From the NCBI GenBank assembly GCA_044507525.1, contig JBIQJM010000001.1:49678-113677 (forward strand): 64,000 nt of DNA, in the 5' to 3' direction. Under the pieces are notes generated by a model, which saw only the letters and a list, made by a program, of their open reading frames with translations, made no database searches and was not told the origin of the DNA. The DNA comes from Zeimonas sp044507525. Its GTDB lineage: Bacteria; Pseudomonadota; Gammaproteobacteria; Burkholderiales; Burkholderiaceae_E. Below, piece by piece: positions 43,789 to 52,988 of this stretch (its first letter is position 1; each line of letters begins with the position of its first letter). Position numbers and translations under genes: made by a program.

Positions 43789-45053
43789 GCAACGTCTCCG
43801 CGGACGGCGGAGCTGCCTCGGGTGAAATCGGTGGAGTTCAGGATGAGAGGGATGATCGAAAGGGAAAACAGGAAATCGAAGGACGAAAGATAGGGATTGG
43901 ACGCGGCCGCGAGCGACATCGACACGAAACCCGTCATCAATGCGATGTAGACGGGTGCGTGCCTGGAAGTTCCTATCTTCCGGAACACCAGGAACACATA
44001 AGACGCGAAGAAAATGGCGAGCAAGCCGACCCCGAGCAGGCCCGAATTGAACAGCAGGCGCGAATAGGTCAATTCGTAGGTCCAGGGCCTCTCTTCCGAG
44101 CGAACCACCGGGGTTTCACCGCCGAACCCGGAACCCCAGACGTAGTGCCGGGAGAACCCCTCCAGCAGGGCGGCATGCTGCATCGGTCGCGGCGCGTCGG
44201 GATCCGCCGAGAAGACGCCCAACACGCGATCCGCGAAACCGCTGAGGGCGCCCGCGTCGAGGTACATCAGCAACGGGGTGGCCGCCATGGCGAGCACCAG
44301 CGTCCATCCGTAGAACCCCAGGAACCTGCGAAGGCCGGCGCGCTTCAACTGACCGCTCAGTGCCGTCAGGCCCAGGGCGATCAAGGGGACCAGGAAGATG
44401 AGCAACAGGACGATCCTTCGGGAGGCCAGGAGCGCGGCCAGGATCGCCGTCCCGAGGGCGAGCAGCAGGAGTCCGCTCCTTCCCGGAATCATCAGGTTCC
44501 TGCATAGCAGGTACGGCACGATGAACGTCAACATGCCGATGTTGATGTTGTTCATCTGGACATAACCGGAGTGCACCCCCACCTGCAGGTACATGGTCTC
44601 CTTGACCGATTCGGGAAGCCATCCGAGGTGGAGAACGTGATCGGCCAAAGCGTAGATGGCCACGATGCCGATGCCGAAGGCAGCCGCGGCGATCACCTTG
44701 TCGACATGGTCCTGGTAGGCGTGGTTGGAAATGTAGACGACGATCGCGCCATGGACGAGCATGTAGACGAAATAGAGCCGTACCGCCTCCACGATGGCCA
44801 TCGTCGGGTTGCCTCGCAGCAGGCCCACGACGCACCATGTCAGGGCCAGCAGCGCGAAGATCAGGTAGTAGAAGAGAAACGCCTTCGACCTGATGTACCA
44901 GGCGTTTCGAAGGCCGCCCATCAGCAGCGAGAGCAGGACGATCGCCAGCAGCGGCAGCTTGGCCGGCATGAAGGACTGCGGCGCAATGAAAATCATCATG
45001 AGAAGCGCCACCAGGGCGGCGTCAATGACTGGTTTCAACTGCGCAACCTGCAT
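43785..45053 (-). CDS. wzy: Wzy-like O-antigen polymerase/ligase membrane protein
   Basis: A 422-aa integral membrane protein with about 11 hydrophobic segments and a large periplasmic loop between about residues 260 and 340 (with HAALLEGFSRHYVWGSGFGGE), the architecture of O-antigen polymerases and Wzy/WaaL ligases. The WGSGFGGETP stretch followed by YSRLLFNSGLLGVGLL resembles the conserved PL6-like region. As the only such protein in a cluster that contains a Wzx flippase and a Wzz it is probably the polymerase. Sequence is poorly conserved in this family, so Wzy versus ligase is inference. The ATG at 45053 was chosen to begin just before the first helix. Confidence 0.75.
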   Translation of the reverse strand: MQVAQLKPVIDAALVALLMMIFIAPQSFMPAKLPLLAIVLLSLLMGGLRNAWYIRSKAFLFYYLIFALLALTWCVVGLLRGNPTMAIVEAVRLYFVYMLVHGAIVVYISNHAYQDHVDKVIAAAAFGIGIVAIYALADHVLHLGWLPESVKETMYLQVGVHSGYVQMNNINIGMLTFIVPYLLCRNLMIPGRSGLLLLALGTAILAALLASRRIVLLLIFLVPLIALGLTALSGQLKRAGLRRFLGFYGWTLVLAMAATPLLMYLDAGALSGFADRVLGVFSADPDAPRPMQHAALLEGFSRHYVWGSGFGGETPVVRSEERPWTYELTYSRLLFNSGLLGVGLLAIFFASYVFLVFRKIGTSRHAPVYIALMTGFVSMSLAAASNPYLSSFDFLFSLSIIPLILNSTDFTRGSSAVRGDVA

Positions 45054-45155
45054 CCGATGAAAAGCCACGTGGCCGGCGCGGGGCTCGCCGGCGACCTTCC
45101 TGTTCCGTCCGGCGCCGACGGAGGCGCGACGCAACTGCCGCGAATGCGCTCCCGG

Positions 45156-46391
45156 TCAGGCGACCTCGAGATGCGGCAAGGGAAACACCAGCTTTGCGGT
45201 CTTCCACTTTCGAGCGCCCAGGAAGAACTTCCGGAAGTGCCACGGCAGCACGATCAGGTAGTCCGGTTCGTTCTCGAGCAGGTCGTTCTCGTCGACGATC
45301 GGTATCCAGCTACCCGGCGTATGGCACCCGAATTTCTCGGCGTTGACCTCGCCGACACAGAGTACGTCGTCGCCGGTGAGCCCGCAGTATTGCAGCAGGA
45401 CATTGCCTTTCGTGGAGGCACCGAGCACCGCCACGCTCTTGCCGTCGTTTCGCGCCCCCGCAAGGAACTCCAGGAGCTCGGTTCGCGAATCGGCCACGCG
45501 TTTCGCGAACGCGCGATAAGGCTCCAGGCTGCCGAGCCCTCGGGCGTCTTCGTCGTCGAGGATCCTTTGCACCGCAGGCGCGACGCTCTCGTCTCCATGC
45601 GCCTTGGAGACTGTCACCGAGAAGCTCCCGCCGTTGACGTCGTTGAATTCCACGTCGACGATCCTGAAGCCGACGCGGTCTGCCATCCATTTGATCTGGC
45701 GCAGTGCGTAGAACTCGAGATGCTCGTGACAGACGGTGTCGTACGAGTTCGCGTCCAGCATCGCGGGCATGTAGCTTTGCTCGAAGACCCAGATCCCGTC
45801 GTCGGACAGCACTTCGAAGACCTGCCGCATGAAGCCCAGCGGATCCTCGAGGTCGTAGAACATGGAAAACGAGGTCACCACCTTCGCCTTCTTCCCCGGG
45901 AACCGCGCCTTGACCAGTTCCGCTGAAAAGAAATCAGGGATCAACCGGATGTGGGGCGGATAGTACGTGTGGAACTTCACTCCCGTTGGGTCGATGCCGA
46001 CCAGCGAAAGCCCTTCGGCAGGATAGGCCTGCAGCGTCGTGCTGTCGTTGCTGCCGATGTCGATGACCAGATCGCCTTCGCGCAGCTCGACGAGCGTCTT
46101 GATGCGTGCAACCTTGTCGTGAAGGTGCCTGACCATGCTGGCATTCAGACCCGAGCGGTATCCATAGTTCTCTCCGTACATCTCGCCGAGGTCGTAGGAG
46201 TGTTCCAGCTGGAGCAGACCGCACGCGTCGCCCTCGCCCATGCACTTCACCAGCCGCAGCGGCCCGGAAGTGATCCGCGCATCCCTTTCGCGAGGGAACA
46301 CGCCCGTGAGCATCTGCTCGCCGAGGTCCAGCACGCGCTCGAGCTGCGAGCTGCCGCATATGCGGCACTTTTCAATCTTCCGATATGTCAT
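45156..46391 (-). CDS. class I SAM methyltransferase, sugar C-methyltransferase-like
   Basis: A 411-aa three-part methyltransferase like TylC3/NovU-type NDP-sugar C-methyltransferases. An N-terminal zinc-binding domain (CRICGSS near residue 9-15, with further Cys in KCMGEGDACGLLQL) is followed by a SAM domain (DLVIDIGSNDSTTL, about residue 109-122), the active-site block VCHEHLEFYALRQI and a C-terminal Rossmann-like region (VAVLGASTKGNVLLQYCGL). Known relatives put a methyl group on C-3 of a 4-keto-6-deoxy sugar. It sits next to the second GMD-like gene, so a GDP-4-keto-6-deoxy sugar is a plausible substrate. Its start overlaps the end of that gene by 20 bases. Confidence 0.88.
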   Translation of the reverse strand: MTYRKIEKCRICGSSQLERVLDLGEQMLTGVFPRERDARITSGPLRLVKCMGEGDACGLLQLEHSYDLGEMYGENYGYRSGLNASMVRHLHDKVARIKTLVELREGDLVIDIGSNDSTTLQAYPAEGLSLVGIDPTGVKFHTYYPPHIRLIPDFFSAELVKARFPGKKAKVVTSFSMFYDLEDPLGFMRQVFEVLSDDGIWVFEQSYMPAMLDANSYDTVCHEHLEFYALRQIKWMADRVGFRIVDVEFNDVNGGSFSVTVSKAHGDESVAPAVQRILDDEDARGLGSLEPYRAFAKRVADSRTELLEFLAGARNDGKSVAVLGASTKGNVLLQYCGLTGDDVLCVGEVNAEKFGCHTPGSWIPIVDENDLLENEPDYLIVLPWHFRKFFLGARKWKTAKLVFPLPHLEVA

Positions 46392-47370
46392 CTCGATACC
46401 GCTTCTCGTTCGATCCACCCAGACCCTGCAGGTCCGCGTCGACCATCATGTTGACCAGCTCGTCGAATTCGACTTCGGGCTCCCACCCCAGGACGCGCCT
46501 GGCCTTGTCCGGCGAGCCGACGAGGAGCACCGATTCCGAGGGCCTGAAGGCTGCGGGGTCCTCGCGAACATGATCCCGATAGTCGAGCCCCAGACGAGCG
46601 AAGGCGAGTTCGCAGAACTCGCGTACCGAATGCGTCACCCCGGTTGCGACGACGTAGTCGTCGGCCATCGGATGCTGAAGCATCAGCCACATCGCGCGAA
46701 CATAGTCCCCGGCAAAGCCCCAGTCGCGCCTGGCGTCGAGGTTGCCGAGCCTCACTTCCCCCGAGAGCCCCAGCCGGATCTTCGCAGCTTCGTGCGTGAT
46801 CTTGCGGGTGACGAAATCGAGGCCGCGCCTGGGACTCTCGTGGTTGAACAGTATGGCCGAGCAGGCGTGCAGCCCATGTCGCTTCCGATAGATGCGGACC
46901 ATGTTGTCCGCATAGAGCTTGGCGGCTCCATACGGGCTTCGCGGATTCGGCGGCGTCGTCTCGACCTGCGGGCACTGCTCGGGTTCGCCGAAGATCTCGC
47001 GGCTGGAGGCCTGGCAGAACCGGATGCTGCGGTCGACGGCCAGTATTGCCTCCAGCATCCGGGTAACCGCGATTCCATTGACCTCGGATATCCCAACGGG
47101 ATCGTCGTACATCCCGGCACCCGACGAATGAGCCGCGAGATTGTAGATTTCGTGCGGTCGATGGCTTGAAAGGGTTGCCTCCATCGCCGACTGGTCGTGC
47201 ATGTCCCAGAGGATCAGTTCGACGCGGTCGCGCAGGCGCCGGGGGAGACGGTCGCCTGCGAGCTTCGGAGCGCGCACCCCGCCCAGAACGCGATATCCAC
47301 GATCGAGCAGATACTCGGCCAGATACGAGCCGTCCTGCCCGGCAACGCCCGTGATCAACGCTCGCTTCAC
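46372..47370 (-). CDS. GDP-mannose 4,6-dehydratase-like/RMD-like short-chain dehydrogenase
   Basis: A 332-aa extended SDR of the GMD/RMD group, beginning ALITGVAGQDGSYLAEYLL. The catalytic region reads CQASSREIFG and SPYGAAKLYAD (Tyr-x3-Lys), and NHESPRRGLDFVTRKIT, shared with GMD, is intact. It is shorter than and clearly divergent from the true gmd at 51.9-52.9 kb. It may be a second dehydratase, or the reductase forming GDP-D-rhamnose, or act on the C-methylated product. Start GTG at 47370 overlaps the preceding glycosyltransferase stop (GTGA). Confidence 0.85.
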   Translation of the reverse strand: MKRALITGVAGQDGSYLAEYLLDRGYRVLGGVRAPKLAGDRLPRRLRDRVELILWDMHDQSAMEATLSSHRPHEIYNLAAHSSGAGMYDDPVGISEVNGIAVTRMLEAILAVDRSIRFCQASSREIFGEPEQCPQVETTPPNPRSPYGAAKLYADNMVRIYRKRHGLHACSAILFNHESPRRGLDFVTRKITHEAAKIRLGLSGEVRLGNLDARRDWGFAGDYVRAMWLMLQHPMADDYVVATGVTHSVREFCELAFARLGLDYRDHVREDPAAFRPSESVLLVGSPDKARRVLGWEPEVEFDELVNMMVDADLQGLGGSNEKRYRDDISED

Positions 47371-48440
47371 AGCCTTCGCAGCCGCGCGAAATAGCGGCTG
47401 AATCGCGTCGCGAACCTGCTCCGGGAAAGATCGTAGAGGTCCGACCGCGCCCTGGTATTGATGATCGAACAATAGAAGCTGGCCAGGGAATTCAGGAGTC
47501 CCGGCGGCAACCAGGCGATCACGGCGTACGTCAACCGTTCGACGCCGCTCGTTCTCGGAGCGAGGAAGCGCTGGAACTCGTGCCTGCCGTAACCTCCCAG
47601 CGCCCGAAACAGCAATACCTTCTTCTTCGCTCGCCAAGGCTCTCGCGCATAGACTGCCGCCCTGCTTTCCGGGGTGAATCCGGAAAACGACCAGATCAGG
47701 CCGGGCCACTTGAACATCCATATTTCGAAGCCGCGCGGTGTCCACATCGCGTTGCCGTAACGGATCGCGATCAGGGGTTCACGGATCACGCGGATCAGGC
47801 GCTGCAGCGGAGCCTGGAACAGGACACCGACGTGGATGAACAGGCTTCCGTAGTAGGCGGCACGATCCCGCTCGAGCCACAACTGGCGACGGACGACGAC
47901 GCAGCCGATGAAGGAAAGGTATCTCCCCACTTCCACGAAGAAGCGCTCGCCATCGGCGGGAAGGAACCTCTCCGCGCCCGCCGTCGCAAGCATGCTTGCC
48001 GCGAGCGTCGTGGACATGTCGACGGTCATCAGTTCCGAGTTCACGACGACGAGATCGGGTCCTTCATCGAGGGCATCGAGCACGGCTCCCACCGCACCCT
48101 CGCGCAGCAGATCGTCGTCGGTCATCAGCCAGCAGTATTCGCCGCGCGCATAGGCAACCGCCTTGTCGTAATCGCGGTCCACGCCCGAGTTCTCGCTCTC
48201 GCGGAAATAGCGGACGTGCGGGTGCTCGCCGACATACGCGTTCATCACTTCCGCCGTGTCGTCGGGGGACGCGCCGTCCACCACGAGAAGTTCGACGCCC
48301 GGGGAAAGCTGCGGCAGTATCGAGTCCAGGGTCTCGCCGATGAATCGCCCGCGGTTGTAGGTGGCGATGCAGATCGAAAGCCGAATGTCGGGCGAGGCCT
48401 CCGTGCCGTCGCTCCCTGCACCCAGGGTCGGATCAGACAT
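47367..48440 (-). CDS. glycosyltransferase family 2 protein
   Basis: A 357-aa GT2 enzyme with LSICIATYNRGRFIGETLDSI, LLVVDGASPDDT and the metal site in CWLMTDDDLLREG. The overall layout resembles abequosyltransferase-like (WbaV) enzymes that transfer 3,6-dideoxy or unusual deoxy sugars, but the resemblance is only general. The C-terminal third contains a hydrophobic/aromatic stretch (WMFKWPGLIWSFSGF) that may touch the membrane. Overlaps the upstream FkbM-like gene by eight bases. Confidence 0.86.
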   Translation of the reverse strand: MSDPTLGAGSDGTEASPDIRLSICIATYNRGRFIGETLDSILPQLSPGVELLVVDGASPDDTAEVMNAYVGEHPHVRYFRESENSGVDRDYDKAVAYARGEYCWLMTDDDLLREGAVGAVLDALDEGPDLVVVNSELMTVDMSTTLAASMLATAGAERFLPADGERFFVEVGRYLSFIGCVVVRRQLWLERDRAAYYGSLFIHVGVLFQAPLQRLIRVIREPLIAIRYGNAMWTPRGFEIWMFKWPGLIWSFSGFTPESRAAVYAREPWRAKKKVLLFRALGGYGRHEFQRFLAPRTSGVERLTYAVIAWLPPGLLNSLASFYCSIINTRARSDLYDLSRSRFATRFSRYFARLRRL

Positions 48441-49281
48441 CCACGAATTCCTGCGCTGCGATGAGCTGGAACTGTGCCCTGAAGTCGCCTTTGAACTTTC
48501 GAAGCTGATAGAGGTTCTCGGCGAACGACAGTCCCTCCACGTCGTCGAGGAACTCCGTCCCGAAGAACCGGGGGTCGACGAAGAACGCGTTGACGCCCTT
48601 CGAGTCGACGGTCACGAAGCGGTATCCACGCTCGTCGAAGAATTTCCTCCAGGCAGCGACCGAGACGCCGTAGTAAAGCCGGGTCGGGTGCGCATCGCCG
48701 AACGAAAAGTTCTCCCGGTACGGGACGGTCATGCACCTGTCCGGCCCGAACGCCGAGTTGTACTCGACGACGACTATCCTGGGGCGCAATCCGGCATCGA
48801 ATATCGCCCGTGCGACGTAGAGGTCCATCCCGTCGATGTCGAGCGAAAGAACGTCGGGATCCGAATGCTGCGCCAGCGACGCGAGCTCGTGCACGTTTCC
48901 CTGGCCGACGAACATGTTCACGCATTCCGCTCCGATGCTGTAGTGCGGAATCAGTCTTCGCGCCCGTGCAACGAGTTTCGGATCGCCTTCTACCATCAGC
49001 CCCGCATACTGTTCCGCGACCACCAGCCACGAAGAGTTGTTCTGCATCCCGTCGGCGGACCCGATCTCGATGAAGTAGCGGTTGGTGCTCGTCAGCTGCT
49101 TGCGCAGCACGTCGAGGATTCCGTCCTCTCCGTTCTGGCTGAATGCCGAAAACTCCCACGTCCTCGGTTCGCGCAGGTCGACGCGCCTGCCCTGCAGCAT
49201 CGCAGCGCCCTTGGCAACGGCGATCGCAATCTGCTGGCGATCCCGCAGATCCAGCATGTAATCGATCAATCTTCTAATCAC
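48433..49281 (-). CDS. FkbM-like methyltransferase-fold protein
   Basis: A 282-aa protein with a Rossmann-type methyltransferase fold. RYFIEIGSADGMQNNSSWL (about residues 68-86) is the SAM motif I region preceded by EFSAFSQNGEDGIL, and VLSLDIDGMDLYVARAI matches the acidic strand of FkbM-like enzymes. The family is often found in polysaccharide clusters and could methylate a hydroxyl of a sugar. No substrate can be assigned. It overlaps the following FkbM gene by eight bases, making a coupled pair. Confidence 0.75.
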   Translation of the reverse strand: MIRRLIDYMLDLRDRQQIAIAVAKGAAMLQGRRVDLREPRTWEFSAFSQNGEDGILDVLRKQLTSTNRYFIEIGSADGMQNNSSWLVVAEQYAGLMVEGDPKLVARARRLIPHYSIGAECVNMFVGQGNVHELASLAQHSDPDVLSLDIDGMDLYVARAIFDAGLRPRIVVVEYNSAFGPDRCMTVPYRENFSFGDAHPTRLYYGVSVAAWRKFFDERGYRFVTVDSKGVNAFFVDPRFFGTEFLDDVEGLSFAENLYQLRKFKGDFRAQFQLIAAQEFVDV

Positions 49282-50254
49282 GGTCCACTCGATTCGGTCG
49301 AAAGACTCCGGCTACATCGATCGGCTTGCTTCCGGAAGAAAGAACGTGATTCTCGAGCGACTTGTCGATGAACACGTAATTGAAGGTGCCCTTGTCGCTG
49401 GATCGACGCTGGATCCAGCTTGCGACGCTTTCGCGCGTCACGGGCGCCGGGGGTTCCGTTGCCGTATAGACCGCATAGCCCCGATCGAAGAACAGATCGA
49501 AGATCTTCTGGTAGTCGGGGTTCGCACCCTCCGGGTGGAACTCCTGCAGGCACACCTCCACGAGCCAGATCGGCTTGACGGCACGCCCGAGGGTTGCGTG
49601 CGCTCCGCTGAGGACCTGGTATTCGGCCCCTTCCACGTCGATCTTGATGAGGATGCGCTCCTCCTCGAACCGACCTCCGAGCACGGTATCCAGGGTCGAG
49701 ACGGGAATCCGCTGACTGTGGCGCGACGAATAGCCTGCCCACCCCTTGACGAGCGAGGCCGACGGGCCACTGGCGCCGTAGAGCGTCATCACGCCCGGGG
49801 CGCCGCTCAACGCAAGGGGAAAGATTTCCACCCGATTCTCGAACCCGTTGATCACCAGGTTCTGCATCAGGCACTTCAGATTATGCTGCTGCGGCTCGAA
49901 GGCGATGGTCCGCTTGTCTTCCTGGGCAGCCAGGCAGGTGTAGTAGCCCAGGTTGGCGCCGACGTCCACGAAGATGCTCGCGACTCCGAGCATGCGCCGA
50001 ATGATCAGCGTCTCCTCGACCTCGAAATCGCCGGTCCGCATCTGTCGATAGGCGGGGTGATAGCCGGATACCAGCTTGAACCCGAGAGGCGTCGTTACTT
50101 CGGTTGTCCTCTTCCATACTTTCGTCCCCCACCAGTCTTTCAGGTGGTGGAGCTTGCGCTCGGCTTTCTTGTACGGAACGTACAACCAGGCGTAGTTCTT
50201 CGCGTATTGCCTGACGGATCTCGGGATCAGGTTCATGGTCAACCATTTTCTCAT
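49274..50254 (-). CDS. FkbM family methyltransferase
   Basis: A 326-aa FkbM-type SAM-dependent methyltransferase. The SAM site IFVDVGANLGYYTCLAA (about residues 93-109) and the downstream IKIDVEGAEYQVLSGA are the two family hallmarks. FkbM enzymes O-methylate secondary metabolites and polysaccharides, so this is likely to decorate or cap the O-unit. The N-terminal 60 residues (basic and aromatic) are outside the domain. It lies between wzx and the second FkbM-like gene. Confidence 0.9.
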   Translation of the reverse strand: MRKWLTMNLIPRSVRQYAKNYAWLYVPYKKAERKLHHLKDWWGTKVWKRTTEVTTPLGFKLVSGYHPAYRQMRTGDFEVEETLIIRRMLGVASIFVDVGANLGYYTCLAAQEDKRTIAFEPQQHNLKCLMQNLVINGFENRVEIFPLALSGAPGVMTLYGASGPSASLVKGWAGYSSRHSQRIPVSTLDTVLGGRFEEERILIKIDVEGAEYQVLSGAHATLGRAVKPIWLVEVCLQEFHPEGANPDYQKIFDLFFDRGYAVYTATEPPAPVTRESVASWIQRRSSDKGTFNYVFIDKSLENHVLSSGSKPIDVAGVFRPNRVDRD

Positions 50255-50325
50255 GGGGCAACTTGCCGACGACGAGCGACGATTCGATCCAGTGATCGAC
50301 CGGCGGGAGGGGCGGGGACGGCGGG

Positions 50326-51852
50326 TCAGTCGGCCATGAGATCCCGTCTCGTGCTGCGGCGCAGCGCCTGTTTGATGATGTTCGCGGCGTATGTGCGCAA
50401 CTCGGCCGAAAGGAGGACCGATGCCAGAGGCGCCAGGGTGATGAGGAGAGCCCCCGCCGCGAGCCTCAGGTATTCACCGTCCACCCGCGGGACGATCAGG
50501 TAATACGCGCACGCGCCGACGGCCATAGCAAGCACCAACGGAACTCCGACGTCGTGGAGCAACCACTGCGCTCCCATTCGTCGAAGAAGGTGCCTGTGCA
50601 TGAGCCAGGTGCCCGACAGCGTGTAGAAGCTCAGCGCCGCGAGCCATGCGGCGCCGCCGCCCACGGTTCCGAACTTCAAGGGGAGGAAGACGAACAAGGG
50701 CAACATGACCACGATCAGGATCACGTAGATGGTCAACGACAGCCGCGTGGCTCCGTGGGCGAGTTGCGCTGCGTAGGGAAAGTGCATGACGCCGTGCAAT
50801 GCGGATCCCGCCGCCAGCAGGGCGATGATCGGAGCCGTCTCCCTGGCGACCACCGGGTCACCCGTCCAGACATGGACCAGTTCTTTCGAGAACAGTGCGA
50901 GGAAGGTGGCGGCCGGGAAGAGGACACTCGCAAGCAGTCGCGTCCCCAACCGGTACTGCCGCCCGAGCGCTGCACGGTCGCCTCTTGCGACGAGCTCGGA
51001 AAATCGGGGATAGATGAGATTGAAAGTTGGCGTGATGAAGATGTACAAGGCGCTCACGACGACCGTCGCCAACATGTAGTACCCGAAGTCCTCCAGGCTC
51101 AACACCTTGCTCAGGATGAGCTTGTCCAACTGGCTGAACAGCAAGCCGATCACGCCGATGGCGCTCATCCCCGCGGTGAACCGCCAGATGCGCTTCAGCT
51201 CCTGACCATCGAAGCGACCGACCTTCGACCGCCCGATCACTTGCCAGGTCACCCTGCGCAGGGTCAAGGCATAGGCAAAGCCGAGGCACGCCTGCCAGAT
51301 GAAGAAGGCTTCGATCGTCGGTGAAACCAGGGCCAGCACCGTCACCGCGCCGACGGCATTGACCGTCACCATGGACATGTTGACGGCGCTGGAAACCGTC
51401 ATCCGTTGCGCGCCGATCAACGCGGCCTGGTACAAGCCTATGGGCCAGCGCGAGGCCACGACCACGCCCATCAGCATCAGGGCGTGAACGACGGTCGTAC
51501 CAGGCAATGCATCGGACTCGAGCCAGTGCGCCTGGATGAGGGGCGCGGCCGCCACGACGAGTGCGGCGATGGCGATCGCCACGCACCAGTAGATGACCGC
51601 CAAGGTGTGCAGCAGGTTCCCGGCCGCACTCACGTCGCCGGCCGCGCCGTACCGTGCCACCTCGCGGTTCATCGTCGGTGCCAGGCCCATGTCCAGGAGC
51701 TGGAACATGACCTGCGCCGTCATGAAGAAGCCCACCAGACCATACGCTTCCATCCCAAGGTACTTGAGATAGAAGGGCACGACCGCGAAACTGACCAGCG
51801 CGGACCAGACGGAGTTGGCCAGCCCGGCGAGCAGGTTGCGCCCGAGCGTCAA
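50326..51852 (-). CDS. wzx: Wzx O-antigen flippase (polysaccharide transport family)
   Basis: A 508-aa MATE/PST-superfamily membrane protein with about 14 hydrophobic helices, beginning LAGLANSVWSALVSFAVVPFYLKYLGMEAYGL, the typical Wzx N-terminus. It moves the undecaprenyl-linked repeat unit across the inner membrane. YSRFSELVARGD-like YPRFSELVARGDRAAL in the middle loop is characteristic. Its stop is followed closely by FkbM and it starts six bases after gmd in transcription order. The presence of Wzx with a Wzy and Wzz shows that the polymer follows the Wzx/Wzy route. Confidence 0.88.
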   Translation of the reverse strand: MTLGRNLLAGLANSVWSALVSFAVVPFYLKYLGMEAYGLVGFFMTAQVMFQLLDMGLAPTMNREVARYGAAGDVSAAGNLLHTLAVIYWCVAIAIAALVVAAAPLIQAHWLESDALPGTTVVHALMLMGVVVASRWPIGLYQAALIGAQRMTVSSAVNMSMVTVNAVGAVTVLALVSPTIEAFFIWQACLGFAYALTLRRVTWQVIGRSKVGRFDGQELKRIWRFTAGMSAIGVIGLLFSQLDKLILSKVLSLEDFGYYMLATVVVSALYIFITPTFNLIYPRFSELVARGDRAALGRQYRLGTRLLASVLFPAATFLALFSKELVHVWTGDPVVARETAPIIALLAAGSALHGVMHFPYAAQLAHGATRLSLTIYVILIVVMLPLFVFLPLKFGTVGGGAAWLAALSFYTLSGTWLMHRHLLRRMGAQWLLHDVGVPLVLAMAVGACAYYLIVPRVDGEYLRLAAGALLITLAPLASVLLSAELRTYAANIIKQALRRSTRRDLMAD

Positions 51853-51858
51853 GCGCCG

Positions 51859-52944
51859 TCACTCGTGGTAGTCGTTGGCCGCATAGCCGTGCCTCTTGAC
51901 GAGCTCGTCTCTCTCCGCGAGCTTGAAATCCTCCTGCACCATCTCCCGCACGAGTTCCCGGAAAGTGATCCTCGGTGACCACCCGAGCTTCTCGCGGGCC
52001 TTGGAGGCATCGCCCAGGAGCGTTTCGACTTCCGTGGGACGAAAGTAGCGCGGATCGACCGAAACGATGCACCGGCCTTGATCGTCGTAGCCCCTTTCGT
52101 CCACGCCCTCGCCTTTCCAGGATACGTGGATGCCCAGTTCCGAAGCGGCCTCGTTCACGAAATCGCGAACGCTGTATTGGACGCCGGTGGCGATGACGAA
52201 GTCCTCGGGTTGCGCCTGCTGCAACATCAGCCATTGCATCTCTACGTAATCCTTGGCGTGCCCCCAGTCCCTCCTGGCATCGAGATTGCCGAGATAGAGC
52301 CGCTCCTGAAGACCGAGCTTGATGCGTGCGAGCGCCCGCGTGATCTTTCGTGTAACGAAATTCTCGCCTCGCACCGGCGACTCGTGGTTGAACAGGATGC
52401 CGTTGCAGGCGTAGATCCCGTAGGCTTCCCGGTAGTTGACGGTGATCCAGTAGGCGTAGAGCTTTGCCACCGCGTAGGGTGAGCGCGGATAGAAAGGCGT
52501 GGTTTCCTTCTGCGGAAACTCCTGCACCAGGCCGAACAGTTCGGAGGTCGATGCCTGGTAGAAGCGAGTCTTCTTTTCCAGGCCGAGGATGCGGATGGCC
52601 TCCAGGACTCGCAACGCACCGAGGGCATCCGAGTTGGCCGTGTATTCCGGCTCCTCGAACGACACGGCCACATGACTCTGCGCAGCCAGGTTGTAGATCT
52701 CATCGGGCTGGATCTGCTGGATGATGCGAATCAGGCTGCTCGAATCGGTCAGGTCGCCGTGGTGAAGGAAGAAGCGCACTCCCGCTTCGTGCGGGTCGCG
52801 GTAGAGATGGTCGACGCGCGCCGTGTTGAACATCGAGGCGCGGCGCTTGATGCCGTGTACGACATAGCCCTTGTTCAGCAGGAACTCGGCCAGATAGGAA
52901 CCATCCTGTCCGGTGACACCGGTGATCAGTGCAATCTTGCCCAT
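51859..52944 (-). CDS. gmd: GDP-mannose 4,6-dehydratase
   Basis: GMD (361 aa) forms GDP-4-keto-6-deoxy-D-mannose, precursor of GDP-fucose, GDP-rhamnose, perosamine and C-branched deoxy sugars. ITGVTGQDGSYLAEFLL is the NADP loop; RRASMFNTARVDHLY, QASTSELFG and the Tyr-x3-Lys in YAVAKLYAYW are all present, as is NHESPVRGENFVTRKI. Start chosen at the ATG that gives the family N-terminus MGKIALITG; an upstream frame of 43 codons has no support. No gmd-partner synthase (fcl) or perosamine aminotransferase is in the window; the GMD-like SDR at 46.4 kb is the nearest candidate. Confidence 0.96.
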   Translation of the reverse strand: MGKIALITGVTGQDGSYLAEFLLNKGYVVHGIKRRASMFNTARVDHLYRDPHEAGVRFFLHHGDLTDSSSLIRIIQQIQPDEIYNLAAQSHVAVSFEEPEYTANSDALGALRVLEAIRILGLEKKTRFYQASTSELFGLVQEFPQKETTPFYPRSPYAVAKLYAYWITVNYREAYGIYACNGILFNHESPVRGENFVTRKITRALARIKLGLQERLYLGNLDARRDWGHAKDYVEMQWLMLQQAQPEDFVIATGVQYSVRDFVNEAASELGIHVSWKGEGVDERGYDDQGRCIVSVDPRYFRPTEVETLLGDASKAREKLGWSPRITFRELVREMVQEDFKLAERDELVKRHGYAANDYHE

Positions 52945-52988
52945 CCGGGAATCTTTCGTGGCTATCATCGATCGGCGAAATCCGTAGT

